DNA of 64,000 nt from Thalassolituus sp006212115 (GCF_040372045.1 NZ_BAABWH010000002.1), one strand, 5' to 3'. Shown: positions 9,209 through 17,419, numbered from the stretch's first letter. The notes: a model not told the origin generated them from the letters alone. Numbers and translations: made by a program.

Positions 9209-9775
9209 ATGCATAAAAAACCCGAAATTCTGAATCGCCACATGGTCGCTGAAAGTCGCCTTTTTCGCGTTGAATCTATTGACCTGCGGTTCAGCAACGG
9301 CGTTGAGCGCACCTACGAGCGATTAGTGCCCGGAGGAAGCGGTGCGGTAATGATGGTTGCGTTGCTGGACGACGAGACGATTGCCCTGATCCGAGAATAT
9401 GGGGGCGGCGTCGAAGATTACACCCTCACATTGCCGAAAGGTGCGATTGATTTGGGTGAGTCGATGCGTGATGCCTGCAATCGTGAGCTTCAGGAAGAGA
9501 TCGGTTTTGCCGCGCGCGAGTTTGTTTATCTCAAAAAAATGAGTCTGTCCCCGAGCTATATGCGCGGCGGCATTGATGTGGTGTTGGCTCGTGATCTGTA
9601 CCCATCGAAGTTGGAAGGCGATGAGCCCGAGCCGCTGGAGCTTGTGGAATGGAAGCTGAAGGACTTACCTGAGCTGTATGCTCGTGACGATTTTAACGAA
9701 GGACGCGCCATCGGTGCCCTTGCCGTTGCTATCGAATATCTGGCCGGGCGTTTCGATGGGACACCGCTCAGCTAG
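9209..9775 (+). CDS. nudE: ADP compounds hydrolase NudE (Nudix)
   Basis: A 188-residue Nudix hydrolase that splits ADP-ribose, NADH and related ADP compounds. The Nudix box is complete: G-x5-E-x7-REL-x-EE-x-G, seen as GAIDLGES...RELQEEIGF. The N-terminal part (ESRLFRVESIDLRFSNG) is as in NudE. The ATG at 9209 is chosen because AGGG lies six bases before it and the ten codons upstream would overlap the divergent gene. The neighbours support the subgroup assignment. Confidence 0.9.
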   Translation: MHKKPEILNRHMVAESRLFRVESIDLRFSNGVERTYERLVPGGSGAVMMVALLDDETIALIREYGGGVEDYTLTLPKGAIDLGESMRDACNRELQEEIGFAAREFVYLKKMSLSPSYMRGGIDVVLARDLYPSKLEGDEPEPLELVEWKLKDLPELYARDDFNEGRAIGALAVAIEYLAGRFDGTPLS

Positions 9776-9891
9776 CGTTCGCTTCTGCTTTTACCGGTCG
9801 ATGCATTTCTGGCCTGCCAGCAACAGTTTATCCCGCAATTGACGATACCTGATGTGCTACCGTTCAGGCTCGTTCACATGATTGAGTCGTT

Positions 9892-11241
9892 ATGAGTGTA
9901 GAAGGCGCAGTACTCACCAAAGGGTCGGTTGGTCGACATCTTTTTAATCAGACCCTGCCTATGGTGGTTGGGATTCTGGCATTGATGTCCGTTGGTCTTC
10001 TGGATGCCTACTTTATTGGCAACCTGGGTAAAGATCCCCTAACGGCTGTTAGTTTTATTTTCCCTGTTGTGTTTGCGTTGTCTTCGCTCGGGGTCGGCGT
10101 GATTGCTGCCATTGCATCTGTGGTCTCGCGTGCTTTGGGTTCAGGCCAGATGCACAAGGCCCAGAGTTTGGTAGCCCTGGGGATCGTTGCCGCGGGCCTG
10201 TTCGGGATCGTGATTACAGTCTTGCTGCTGCTGTTTAAACGCCCGCTGTTCGAGTTGATGAACGCCTCTCCCGACTTATTGCCCTTAATTGACTCGTACA
10301 TGACACCGTTCGCGTTTGGTTTCCCAATGCTACTGATCAACATGGGTGGCAATGGTGCGCTGCGAGCACAGGGAATGGCGGGTAAAGCGTCATTGATATT
10401 GATGGTCATGGCATTGGTTAACCTGGTCCTGGACCCTATCCTGATTGCGGGAATGGGTAGTTTTGAAGGTTTTGGTGTTCAGGGGGCCGCCTATGCGACC
10501 GTTGCGGGCTGGACACTGGCGTCCGTGCTGGCTCTGGTTTTGATTGCCAGAAGCCCCGTTGGGCTGCACTTCTCGAGCATTCAGGAAGCACATCCGGGTG
10601 AAGACTTGCGTGCCCTGATTCGGGTAGGAGCACCTGCAGCGGTGTCGAACTCGGTAAATCCTTTAGGGCTGTCGATCATGACTGCTCTGTTAGCAAAATA
10701 CGGCGATGCCGCAGTGGCGGGTTTTGGTGCGGGAGGGCGACTGCAAGCCTTGGCCGTTGTTCCGCTGTTGGCATTGTCCAGCTCAATCGGCGGTATCGTC
10801 GGGCAAAACTGGGGCGCTGGTTACGGCGATCGAGCGCGCCGGGCGTTGTGGATGGCGATCGGTTTTTGTGTTGTTTATAGCTTGAGTGCAGGCATTTTGA
10901 TGGTGGCCTGGCGAGATTCGTTGGCGTCGGTATTCACAGACAGTCCATTGGTAATCGAGGCTATCTCCACATATTTGCTGATATCGGTGTGGGGGTACGC
11001 AGGCTTCGGTGCGCTGATCGTGGTAAATGGCGCCTTTAATGCTATTGATCGCGCGTATTGGGCACTGGCTCAGTCGGTTATTCGTGTGGCATTGATTATG
11101 ATTCCGGTAGCGGTTGGCTTGAGCATGATTTTAGAGTCACGTTCAATTTATGCTGCTGAATTAATCGCCAACCTCGTTGGTGGTTTAATCGCAATTGTGC
11201 TCGGTCGTGCAGTGTTGGATGATCGTTGGTTGCGAAAATAA
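9892..11241 (+). CDS. MATE family multidrug efflux transporter
   Basis: A 449-residue inner membrane protein with about twelve hydrophobic helices and the two-lobed MATE layout. The first lobe starts TLPMVVGILALMSVGLLDAYFIGNLG and the second begins near residue 235 (VGAPAAVSNSVNPL). MATE pumps exchange Na+ or H+ for cationic drugs; this member's substrate is unknown. The last 57 bases overlap the 3' end of rsuA on the other strand. The spacer 9776-9891 has no other gene. Confidence 0.92.
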   Translation: MSVEGAVLTKGSVGRHLFNQTLPMVVGILALMSVGLLDAYFIGNLGKDPLTAVSFIFPVVFALSSLGVGVIAAIASVVSRALGSGQMHKAQSLVALGIVAAGLFGIVITVLLLLFKRPLFELMNASPDLLPLIDSYMTPFAFGFPMLLINMGGNGALRAQGMAGKASLILMVMALVNLVLDPILIAGMGSFEGFGVQGAAYATVAGWTLASVLALVLIARSPVGLHFSSIQEAHPGEDLRALIRVGAPAAVSNSVNPLGLSIMTALLAKYGDAAVAGFGAGGRLQALAVVPLLALSSSIGGIVGQNWGAGYGDRARRALWMAIGFCVVYSLSAGILMVAWRDSLASVFTDSPLVIEAISTYLLISVWGYAGFGALIVVNGAFNAIDRAYWALAQSVIRVALIMIPVAVGLSMILESRSIYAAELIANLVGGLIAIVLGRAVLDDRWLRK

Positions 11242-11955
11242 CAATACCTCTGACAGGGTTAGCTCTCTGTGTTCTCCGCTCTCCAGAGAAGCATCCAGTC
11301 GGATGTCTCCTATCGCAACTCGGTGTAATTTCAGTACTGGATTTCTAAAGCGACCGAACATGCGTTTGATTTGATGGTATTTCCCCTCGACTAACGTGAC
11401 TCTGGCGGTATTCGGTGTCAGTCGTTCCAGCACGGCCGGTTTGGTCGTGATGTTTTCGTATGGGAAATATATGCCCTGTTCGAACGCCGTGATGCACTCA
11501 TCGCTAATGGGATTTCCCAGCGTGACCTCGTATACCTTCGCTACTTTTTTCTCAGGGGTCGTGAGTGCTGCGGACCAGTCGCTGTCATTGGTAAGCAACA
11601 GAAGTCCAGAGGAATTCAGATCCAGCCGACCCGCAATGTGCAGATCGTTGAGCTCAGAATCAGGGAGTCCAGAATCGCGAAGCACATCAATGACGGTCCG
11701 GTGGATGTCGTCTTTTGTTGCACTCACTACCCCAATGGGTTTGTGCAAAAGAATGTAACGGCGGCTGCGGTGTTGAAGTGCGATGCCGTCCAATGTGACC
11801 AATGAAAACTGGTCTACTTGCTGGCGTATATCATCTGCAATCTCGCCGTCTACTGTAACGCGCTTCTCAGCCAGAATCCGCCGGATAGATCGGCGGGGAG
11901 TATTCGTAGCGATACTGAGAAAACGATCAAGGCGGTAGCGTTTGGCGACCGTCAC
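11185..11955 (-). CDS. rsuA: Small-subunit rRNA pseudouridine synthase (RsuA family)
   Basis: A 256-residue enzyme expected to isomerise uridine 516 of 16S rRNA. An N-terminal S4-like domain (RLDRFLSIAT...RVTVDGE) is followed by the catalytic domain with GRLDLNSSGLLLLTNDSDW, whose Asp is the catalytic residue, and by KVYEVTL and VEGKYHQIKRMFG. The start is GTG at 11955, three bases after the upstream membrane gene. The C-terminus runs longer than E. coli RsuA and overlaps the MATE gene convergently. RluB or RluE-type specificity is possible but the size and motif favour RsuA. Confidence 0.85.
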   Translation of the reverse strand: MTVAKRYRLDRFLSIATNTPRRSIRRILAEKRVTVDGEIADDIRQQVDQFSLVTLDGIALQHRSRRYILLHKPIGVVSATKDDIHRTVIDVLRDSGLPDSELNDLHIAGRLDLNSSGLLLLTNDSDWSAALTTPEKKVAKVYEVTLGNPISDECITAFEQGIYFPYENITTKPAVLERLTPNTARVTLVEGKYHQIKRMFGRFRNPVLKLHRVAIGDIRLDASLESGEHRELTLSEVLLFSQPTIIQHCTTEHNCD

Positions 11956-11958
11956 TTG

Positions 11959-12237
11959 CTAACGATTTTTCCAGATATTCGCGACGGCTTTATCGGTACC
12001 CAGTGAGCCTACGATCAGGCAGACCAGACCGATGCCGCCGAAAATGATGGCTGGGAACGCACCGCCCGGTTGACCCGCCTGAATCGCAACCCAGGCACCG
12101 CCTCCGGATAACAAAAGAAACAAACTGCCGACGGCAATCAGTATCGTGCGGTAGGAAGGCTTATAGGCGTAGGTATCTTTGTTGTTTTCAAAGATGTTCA
12201 GAATGGGTGCGAAAAGTTTTCTTAGTGTCTGTTTCAT
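11959..12237 (-). CDS. Small conserved-looking two-helix membrane protein
   Basis: A 92-residue protein I do not recognise. After a cytoplasmic-looking start (MKQTLRKLFAPILNIFENN) it has two hydrophobic segments, about residues 35-56 and 65-83, with a GQPGG turn between. The ATG at 12237 is preferred; an in-frame GTG at 12279 would overlap the lrgB stop. It lies 29 bases after lrgB and three bases before rsuA, so it is inside the same co-directional run. No function is claimed. Confidence 0.7.
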   Translation of the reverse strand: MKQTLRKLFAPILNIFENNKDTYAYKPSYRTILIAVGSLFLLLSGGGAWVAIQAGQPGGAFPAIIFGGIGLVCLIVGSLGTDKAVANIWKNR

Positions 12238-12266
12238 TATGCCGTTCAGATCAATTAATAAGGCGG

Positions 12267-12953
12267 TTACATAATCCACGGCAGCATGACCGCATGCAAG
12301 GTTGCCGTCAAAGTCATAGCCATCGCGGAATAAGCGGCTTGTTGATTACCAAGTTCAATGGCGCGACTCGTCCCAATAGCATGGGCACAAACGCCTAACG
12401 TAAGCCCTATGGCTTTGGGATCATCGAGTCTAACGGATTTGAGCAACGGAGGGATCATCAACGCACCGAATACACCGGTAATGATAACAAACGCTGAGGC
12501 CAGGGCACTGATGCCGCCAAGTTGCTCACTGACTGTCACCGCAACGGGGGTGGTGACAGACTTGGTAGACATGGTCACTGTGATGGGATCATTGCCGATC
12601 CAGAGGTGCGCCATCACCACAGCCACTGCGACTGTTGTGCCGCTCCCAAGACTGATTGCCAGAGATATGCGCAACCACTCTTTTTTCATGACATGGATAA
12701 ACTGATACAGGGGAACCGCCAGCATCACAACGACCGGCCCCAGCATCAGATGCAAATATTGACCGCCTTCCATATACGTATCGAAGCTGATGCCGGTAAC
12801 CTCAAGAACCACTGATACCAGAATGATCCCTGTCAGAATCGGAGGCAGGAATGCGGTGTTACCTAACAGTCGATAGACATGCTGGCCGACAGTGAACGCG
12901 GCGATAGTCAGCATCGCCCAGAACAGAGGCATATGTAGAAGCTCATTCAGCAC
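12267..12953 (-). CDS. lrgB: LrgB/CidB family membrane protein
   Basis: A 228-residue polytopic inner membrane protein of the LrgB family (E. coli YohK). These act with LrgA partners and have been linked to control of murein hydrolases, and in several bacteria to metabolite export such as pyruvate or glycolate. Family signatures include LPPILTGI, LGPVVVMLAVPLY, the stretch STKSVTTPVAV and CAHAIGTSRA near the C-terminus. Its ATG overlaps the end of lrgA by eleven bases, so the two are translationally coupled. Confidence 0.93.
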   Translation of the reverse strand: MLNELLHMPLFWAMLTIAAFTVGQHVYRLLGNTAFLPPILTGIILVSVVLEVTGISFDTYMEGGQYLHLMLGPVVVMLAVPLYQFIHVMKKEWLRISLAISLGSGTTVAVAVVMAHLWIGNDPITVTMSTKSVTTPVAVTVSEQLGGISALASAFVIITGVFGALMIPPLLKSVRLDDPKAIGLTLGVCAHAIGTSRAIELGNQQAAYSAMAMTLTATLHAVMLPWIM

Positions 12954-13284
12954 TGTTCTTTCTCCCGATCTTCATGATTGCCGCACAGACAATCGCGCCG
13001 GGCACAATACTCACCGCCATGATCACCAATAGCGCAATTCCGTTCTCCGCCAGAAGCTCCTTTTGAGTCACGATGCCGACACTCACAGGGATGATAAACA
13101 GCGGTAGTAGCGGCGACAGTGTTTTACTGATCTGTGACAGCGATTCGGGCGTCCGTCCACGAATCATCAGGAACACCAATAGCAACAGCATACCGATGAT
13201 GGAGCCGGGAATAGGAAGCACAAAGCTGCTTTGCAGTAGATTGCCTGCGACAAGAAAAAATAGAAGAATTAAAAGGCCAGTCAT
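12943..13284 (-). CDS. lrgA: LrgA/CidA family holin-like protein
   Basis: A 113-residue membrane protein with four hydrophobic helices and the family signature LPIPGSIIGMLLLLVFL near residue 25. It is the partner of LrgB. I start it at the ATG at 13284: GGTGA lies seven bases before, and it overlaps the stop codon of the toxin gene. The longer open frame to 13401 runs over the toxin gene and is not family-like. The tight link to the toxin gene suggests cotranscription. Confidence 0.9.
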   Translation of the reverse strand: MTGLLILLFFLVAGNLLQSSFVLPIPGSIIGMLLLLVFLMIRGRTPESLSQISKTLSPLLPLFIIPVSVGIVTQKELLAENGIALLVIMAVSIVPGAIVCAAIMKIGRKNSAE

Positions 13285-13291
13285 CTGACAA

Positions 13292-13582
13292 TCACCATGA
13301 CTCAGGTAGCTTACGGGATGAATGAAAGACGCGAAGTATCTCGATGCGTTTGAGCCTCGTGTTAACGCGGTAGGGCACAATGTATCGTGTGCCAGACACA
13401 ATCAGCTCGCGTGTTCCGGGAATCCGACCGGGGTGTCCGAGTGCAGGGTTGTCTGCCAGAAGATCAATGGCAGAGGTGATGCTTTCTACGACTTTTATCG
13501 CTGCGCCTGGATCTGTCTCAGCGATGTAATCTGCTTCTTGCGTCAGATTGCTGAGCGCTTTACGTAGCCACTTGATTTCCAT
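13292..13582 (-). CDS. ParE/RelE-type toxin
   Basis: A 96-residue protein of the RelE/ParE superfamily. Features are the N-terminal helix IKWLRKALSNLTQEADYI, DNPALGHPGRIPGTREL, and the late strands YIVPYRV and IEILRVFHSSRKLP. ParE-like members poison gyrase and RelE-like members cut mRNA; the pairing with a ribbon-helix-helix antitoxin and the SSRKLP ending favour ParE. The start is eight bases after the antitoxin stop. The toxin's stop codon overlaps the ribosome-binding site of lrgA. Confidence 0.87.
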   Translation of the reverse strand: MEIKWLRKALSNLTQEADYIAETDPGAAIKVVESITSAIDLLADNPALGHPGRIPGTRELIVSGTRYIVPYRVNTRLKRIEILRVFHSSRKLPESW

Positions 13583-13590
13583 CTATAGGG

Positions 13591-13833
13591 TCACTTAGTT
13601 GGCGTCTGCCATTTGCTAAGCGCGTCTGTCACCTCGGTTTCTGAAGCAAAGTCACCGGCATCGGCCTCCCCGATAGCATCGAGGGTTTCCTGAATCTGCC
13701 ACTCGTTCAATTCAACAAATTCACGCAATGCTTCGCTAGCCAGAAATGACTTCGAACGATGTGTAGCAGTTGCCAGCTTATCCAGCCGCTCTTTGAGTTC
13801 GGATTCGAGCCGTATAGTCATGGTTGTAGACAT
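13591..13833 (-). CDS. Ribbon-helix-helix antitoxin (CopG/ParD-like)
   Basis: An 80-residue protein beginning MSTTMTIRLESELKERLDKLA, the ribbon and first helix of a CopG-type DNA-binding fold, followed by HRSKSFLASEALREFVE as the second helix. The acidic C-terminus would clamp the toxin. I use the ATG at 13833; 25 upstream codons in the open frame are promoter DNA by appearance. It precedes the toxin by eight bases, the normal order. Autoregulation is expected for this family. Confidence 0.88.
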   Translation of the reverse strand: MSTTMTIRLESELKERLDKLATATHRSKSFLASEALREFVELNEWQIQETLDAIGEADAGDFASETEVTDALSKWQTPTK

Positions 13834-13880
13834 AGGGCATGCCTCGCTATGCTGTGTTCGGGTGTACACAATATAGCACA
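13834..13880 (-). promoter_or_regulatory. Probable toxin-antitoxin promoter and operator
   Basis: Immediately upstream of the antitoxin start lies the perfect palindrome GTGTACAC (13862-13869), next to an AT-rich TATATT-like -10 on the minus strand. Ribbon-helix-helix antitoxins bind such short palindromes in their own promoter. The site is assigned by position and symmetry only. Confidence 0.45.
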
Positions 13881-13987
13881 GTGTGATCGAGAGTGGGTGG
13901 CTCGCCATGCAGGTTGACTCTGGTGGGTAATAGGAAAAACATGGGCCGCCAAGGTGAAAACTTTTCAGGAGTCAAAGGATTGTTGAA

Positions 13988-14185
13988 ATGGAATTGTTTA
14001 TAAGAGTATTCGTGTCGGTGCTGACCGCGTTAACTTCTTTTGCTTTGTTGTTGAGCGGCTTATTTTCACTAGTTGTTTGGTACGACGACGGTGAATTGGC
14101 GGATTTATTACCCGCTCTTGGTGTCGCCGGTATGATATGGGTTTTTGGCCTCGTATTATTTGGATTCAGTGGCCCCTTCTTTTAG
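13988..14185 (+). CDS. Short hydrophobic protein ending at an in-frame amber codon
   Basis: A 65-residue reading frame with an AAGGA ribosome site about eight bases ahead. It has two hydrophobic segments, residues 5-30 and 43-64, joined by the acidic turn WYDDGELADL. I do not recognise the family. It stops at TAG (14183-14185), yet the same frame continues open for 74 codons with more membrane-like sequence, so this may be the 5' half of a broken gene rather than a complete one. Confidence 0.5.
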   Translation: MELFIRVFVSVLTALTSFALLLSGLFSLVVWYDDGELADLLPALGVAGMIWVFGLVLFGFSGPFF

Positions 14186-14410
14186 TGTGTTTTCTATTTT
14201 CTTCTTCATAGGCTAAAGCTTTCTGAGTTCAAAAAGCATTTCCTGGCCGCACTTTTATCCACGGCAACAGTCTCCACACTGCAGCTTAAAGTAGTCTTTA
14301 AGGAAGATATTAATCTTGAGAATTCAACGGTGTTCCTGCCGGTTATTCTTCCTGTTGTCACTTTGAGCCTGGTTTTGTACAAGCGTTGGTACATAAAGAA
14401 GCCTGATTGA
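14186..14410 (+). pseudogene. Continuation of the preceding membrane gene after an amber codon
   Basis: Directly after the TAG at 14183-14185 the same frame stays open for 74 codons to TGA at 14408-14410. The translation has a basic stretch (HRLKLSEFKKHF), a hydrophobic run (LAALLSTATVSTLQL), a polar loop, a second hydrophobic helix (FLPVILPVVTLSLVLY) and a basic end (KRWYIKKPD). This is what the second half of a four-helix membrane protein would look like. No usable ATG exists in this half. A nonsense mutation is the simplest reading; a TGG-to-TAG change would restore about 140 residues. Confidence 0.45.
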
Positions 14411-14555
14411 CCTGATTGTGAAGTGCGCGACCATGGCAATAGTTACGCTTGATGGTTGTTGTAGAGTTCGCTGATTTGAGATTCCTATCAATTTATCCAA
14501 GAAGTACGAATGATATAGCGTGGCGCTACTTCCATCCATATGAGTGATACAGGAG

Positions 14556-15269
14556 CTACAGCGCCTGCACCGTCTCCAGTATTTTTGCGTACTGCTCATG
14601 CTTATCAGGAAACACCAGCATTGCTTGCAGGGTCTGAATCGATGCGGCCATTTTTACCGTATTCATGGCGCTTTTGTGTTCAATCTCGGCGATTGCTTGC
14701 AATGAGCTTATAAAGGCATCCATGACTTCACGCACGGCATGATTAAAACGGTCGGCTGAGCCCAAATTACATTCGAGAGCGAATTTCACGGCTTCTTCGA
14801 TGGTTTTATTCAGGTTTTCTTCGATGTTTTGCTGCGCTTCCTCTGACTGCACTTTGAGTGCTTCGATCTGTTGCTCAGCTGCGTTTTCTGTCTCAGCGCT
14901 CTGAGTGCTGTCGCTGGTGGGATTCTTATCCGTGGTCCTCTGCGCTTCTTGTGCTCCTTTAGCCACGTTGCTGGCATCAACAGGCGATGTTGCTTTCGCT
15001 TCTGCAGAGTTGGCCTTTTCGAATTGAACGGCGGTACTTGCCGTGTCGATGCTATACAGCGTTGATACGCCCTGGGTCAGTGCGGCTTGTGCCGTGACTG
15101 CAGCCTGCTGTTGAGCGGTAGTGGCGTTATGCGCTGCGTTCGCCAGGGCTTGCATAGTGGCTTGATACAAACTTCCAATGGCCATTGCCGGAGCGTCGGC
15201 CAGAACTTTTGTATTGCTTTGGGTAGTGGAGTCAGTGATCTGATCGTTAACTGCGGTCGGGAAAGCCAT
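14556..15269 (-). CDS. Orphan RebB-like (R-body family) protein with long C-terminal extension
   Basis: A 237-residue protein whose first 80 residues match the RebB family: AVNDQITDSTTQSN, VLADAPAMAIGSLYQATMQALANAAHNAT, then QQQ and a GVSTLYSIDTAST segment. RebB-type proteins build R-bodies, protein ribbons that coil in the cell and extend on pH shift, known from the Paramecium killer symbiont Caedibacter. Here the core is followed by an Ala/Glu/Gln-rich, probably helical stretch (85-160) and a C-terminal region (160-237) of unknown role. AAGGA stands eight bases before the ATG. No second Reb gene, sigma factor or regulator is nearby, unlike the usual clusters. Family call confident; function not. 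Confidence 0.85.
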   Translation of the reverse strand: MAFPTAVNDQITDSTTQSNTKVLADAPAMAIGSLYQATMQALANAAHNATTAQQQAAVTAQAALTQGVSTLYSIDTASTAVQFEKANSAEAKATSPVDASNVAKGAQEAQRTTDKNPTSDSTQSAETENAAEQQIEALKVQSEEAQQNIEENLNKTIEEAVKFALECNLGSADRFNHAVREVMDAFISSLQAIAEIEHKSAMNTVKMAASIQTLQAMLVFPDKHEQYAKILETVQAL

Positions 15270-15390
15270 GAGGTTAGTCCTTTAAGGTAGATGCAGGACT
15301 ACGCTATCCTCAGACGACAAAAAACACAATGCACAGCTAAGCGAACCGCTAATTGGTGTTGTGTGAACTACATGTGCTTTTTGAATCTGT

Positions 15391-15411
15391 CACTTACTCA
15401 GGAAGAGTAAG

Positions 15412-15413
<2 letters not shown>
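15391..15413 (-). terminator. Hairpin at the 3' end of tRNA-Leu
   Basis: A perfect 9-base inverted repeat, CACTTACTC / GAGTAAGTG with a five-base loop, sits at the 3' end of the tRNA and shares two bases with its CCA. No long T tract follows, so it may be a processing or termination hairpin. Confidence 0.55.
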
Positions 15414-15497
<84 letters not shown>

Positions 15498-15604
15498 AAG
15501 AAGAGGCTGCGAATTTTACTTATTATCCGGGCGATTGCAAGCCTGTCTTGGCCCTCTTTCGTGTCTGCGGTATCGTACAGACTTCTGATGACAGGAAGTT
15601 CTCT

Positions 15605-16624
15605 ATGAACCCGAGCGAAGCCCGCTTCAATACTAATATTCTCATCGCTGCCGCTGCCTTTGTTATCGTGATTGCTGGTATCAAAAGCGCCGCCAGTATT
15701 CTTATCCCATTTCTGCTGTCGATCTTTATCGCCATATTAAGTGCACCCGTGATGCGCTGGTTAACGCGGCACCGGGTGCCGGAGATTGTTGCAGTGGTAG
15801 CCATTCTGGTCGGCTTCCTTCTGTTTGGCACCATACTGGCGACGTTTGTTGGCCGGACGATCAATGCGTTTTACCTCGATATGCCACTCTACGAGAGCAA
15901 ACTTCAGGCTCTGGTTGATCAATCCGTTGCCTGGTTGCAGTCCAATGGTGTGGACGTGTCAGACAACGTGCTGCGTGAGTACGTTAATCCTGGTGCTGTG
16001 ATGAAAATGGTCGCCAATGTGTTTAACGGCCTGGGTGGGGTGTTAGCCAATACCTTCCTGATTCTGTTTACGGTGATCTTCATTCTGCTTGAGGCGGCGG
16101 GCTTCCCAGCTAAGCTGCGCAAGGCTCTGGGCGAAAAGACGCAAGCTGTTCAGCACTTTGGTCGCTTTTCTCAGTTGGTACAGAAATACCTTGTGATTAA
16201 AACACTGGTCAGTTTGATGACAGGGGCAACCATAGGGATTGCTCTGTGGATACTCGGCGTTGATTACGCGGCCATGTGGGCGCTGGTCGCTTTCTTGTTG
16301 AACTACATTCCTAATATCGGCTCTATCATTGCAGCGGTACCTGCGGTGTTGGTGGCGCTGATACAACTTAGTGTAGGGGAAGCTGCACTGACGGCTCTGG
16401 TTTACGTCATCGCCAATACCTTTTTTGGCAATATTGTTGAGCCCAAGATGATGGGGCGGACATTGGGACTGTCGACGCTGGTGGTCTTTCTGTCGTTGGT
16501 CTTCTGGGGTTGGGTGCTTGGCCCTGTCGGGATGTTGCTCTCTATTCCTCTTACTATGGTCGTGAAAATTGCGTTTGAGGTGAACGAGCGCATGCGCTGG
16601 GTGGCGACTTTACTCGACCAGTAG
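15605..16624 (+). CDS. AI-2E family transporter
   Basis: A 339-residue inner membrane protein of the AI-2E/TqsA exporter family. It has the paired N-terminal helices (ILIAAAAFVIVIAGIKSAASILIPFLLSIF is the characteristic start), a central soluble region of about 80 residues, and C-terminal helices with YIPNIGSIIAAVPAV and the conserved GNIVEPKMMGRTLGLS. Members export autoinducer-2 or act as Na+/H+ antiporters, so the substrate here is open. The ATG at 15605 has AGGAAG seven bases upstream. It precedes cpxRA but is probably separate, given the CpxR box in between. Confidence 0.93.
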   Translation: MNPSEARFNTNILIAAAAFVIVIAGIKSAASILIPFLLSIFIAILSAPVMRWLTRHRVPEIVAVVAILVGFLLFGTILATFVGRTINAFYLDMPLYESKLQALVDQSVAWLQSNGVDVSDNVLREYVNPGAVMKMVANVFNGLGGVLANTFLILFTVIFILLEAAGFPAKLRKALGEKTQAVQHFGRFSQLVQKYLVIKTLVSLMTGATIGIALWILGVDYAAMWALVAFLLNYIPNIGSIIAAVPAVLVALIQLSVGEAALTALVYVIANTFFGNIVEPKMMGRTLGLSTLVVFLSLVFWGWVLGPVGMLLSIPLTMVVKIAFEVNERMRWVATLLDQ

Positions 16625-16652
16625 CAGCGACTGACAGTCAGCGTGAGTAAGC

Positions 16653-16667
16653 GTAAATAAGGGTAAA
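16653..16667 (+). promoter_or_regulatory. CpxR box upstream of cpxR
   Basis: A perfect tandem GTAAA-N5-GTAAA (GTAAATAAGGGTAAA), the established CpxR recognition sequence, lies 60 bases before the cpxR start. Further GTAA repeats lie just upstream. This indicates autoregulation of cpxRA. Confidence 0.85.
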
Positions 16668-16726
16668 ACCGCCTGTGCGCAGAGTGCCAGCAGGGTTACT
16701 CTGAATGTAAAGATTAAGGGTGAATT

Positions 16727-17419
16727 ATGAAATCAGTACTGTTGATTGATGACGACGTTGAGCTGGGTGAGTTACTGAAAGAGTACCTCTCTATGGAAGG
16801 CTATGAGCTGACAGCAGTACACGACGGCGAAACAGGCTTACAGCAGGCATTGTCGGGCAACTATAGCCTCGTGCTGCTTGATGTGATGCTGCCAAAGAAA
16901 AATGGTTTTGAGGTACTGCGCGAGCTACGTCAGAAATCGTCGATTCCAGTGATCATGCTGACTGCTCGTGGCGAAAGCGTAGACCGCGTTCTGGGCCTTG
17001 AGCACGGTGCCGATGATTATATTCCTAAGCCCTATCACCACCATGAATTGATGGCGCGGATTAAGGCCCTGTTCCGCCGCATCGAGTTGTCGGCAGAGGA
17101 ACCAGAGTCGGCTTCCACCGAGTTGAAAGTCGGTGAGCTGGAGTTGAATCCTGCCACCCGTACCGCCACGCGAGCGGGTGAAGAGTTGCCTCTGACCGGA
17201 GCCGAGTTCGGTGTGCTTCAGTGTCTGATGGAAAACGTTGGTGATCTGGTCGACAAGGACAGCCTGTCAATGGCCGCGCTGGGTCGTCAGCTCATGGCCT
17301 ATGACCGCTCGATCGATATGCACGTCAGTAACCTGCGTAAAAAGCTGGGTAAGCGTGATGATGATTCAGACTGGATCAAAACCGTCCGTAGCCGTGGCTA
17401 TATGTTAGTGCGGGTATAA
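16727..17419 (+). CDS. cpxR: Response regulator CpxR
   Basis: A 230-residue OmpR-family regulator of envelope stress. The receiver domain has the acidic pair D9/D10, phospho-acceptor D52 (LVLLDVMLP), T79 and K101. The winged-helix DNA-binding domain fills about residues 128-230, with the recognition region DRSIDMHVSNLRKKLG. It is followed 60 bases later by the sensor kinase. A perfect CpxR box upstream and the kinase's CpxA-like sequence make the assignment to Cpx rather than generic OmpR. Confidence 0.92.
   Translation: MKSVLLIDDDVELGELLKEYLSMEGYELTAVHDGETGLQQALSGNYSLVLLDVMLPKKNGFEVLRELRQKSSIPVIMLTARGESVDRVLGLEHGADDYIPKPYHHHELMARIKALFRRIELSAEEPESASTELKVGELELNPATRTATRAGEELPLTGAEFGVLQCLMENVGDLVDKDSLSMAALGRQLMAYDRSIDMHVSNLRKKLGKRDDDSDWIKTVRSRGYMLVRV

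Noticed and set aside
14206..14599. Two overlapping minus-strand frames opposite the split membrane gene
   Set aside because: Their translations look random, and one overlaps the 3' end of the RebB-like gene. The plus-strand reading is more protein-like.
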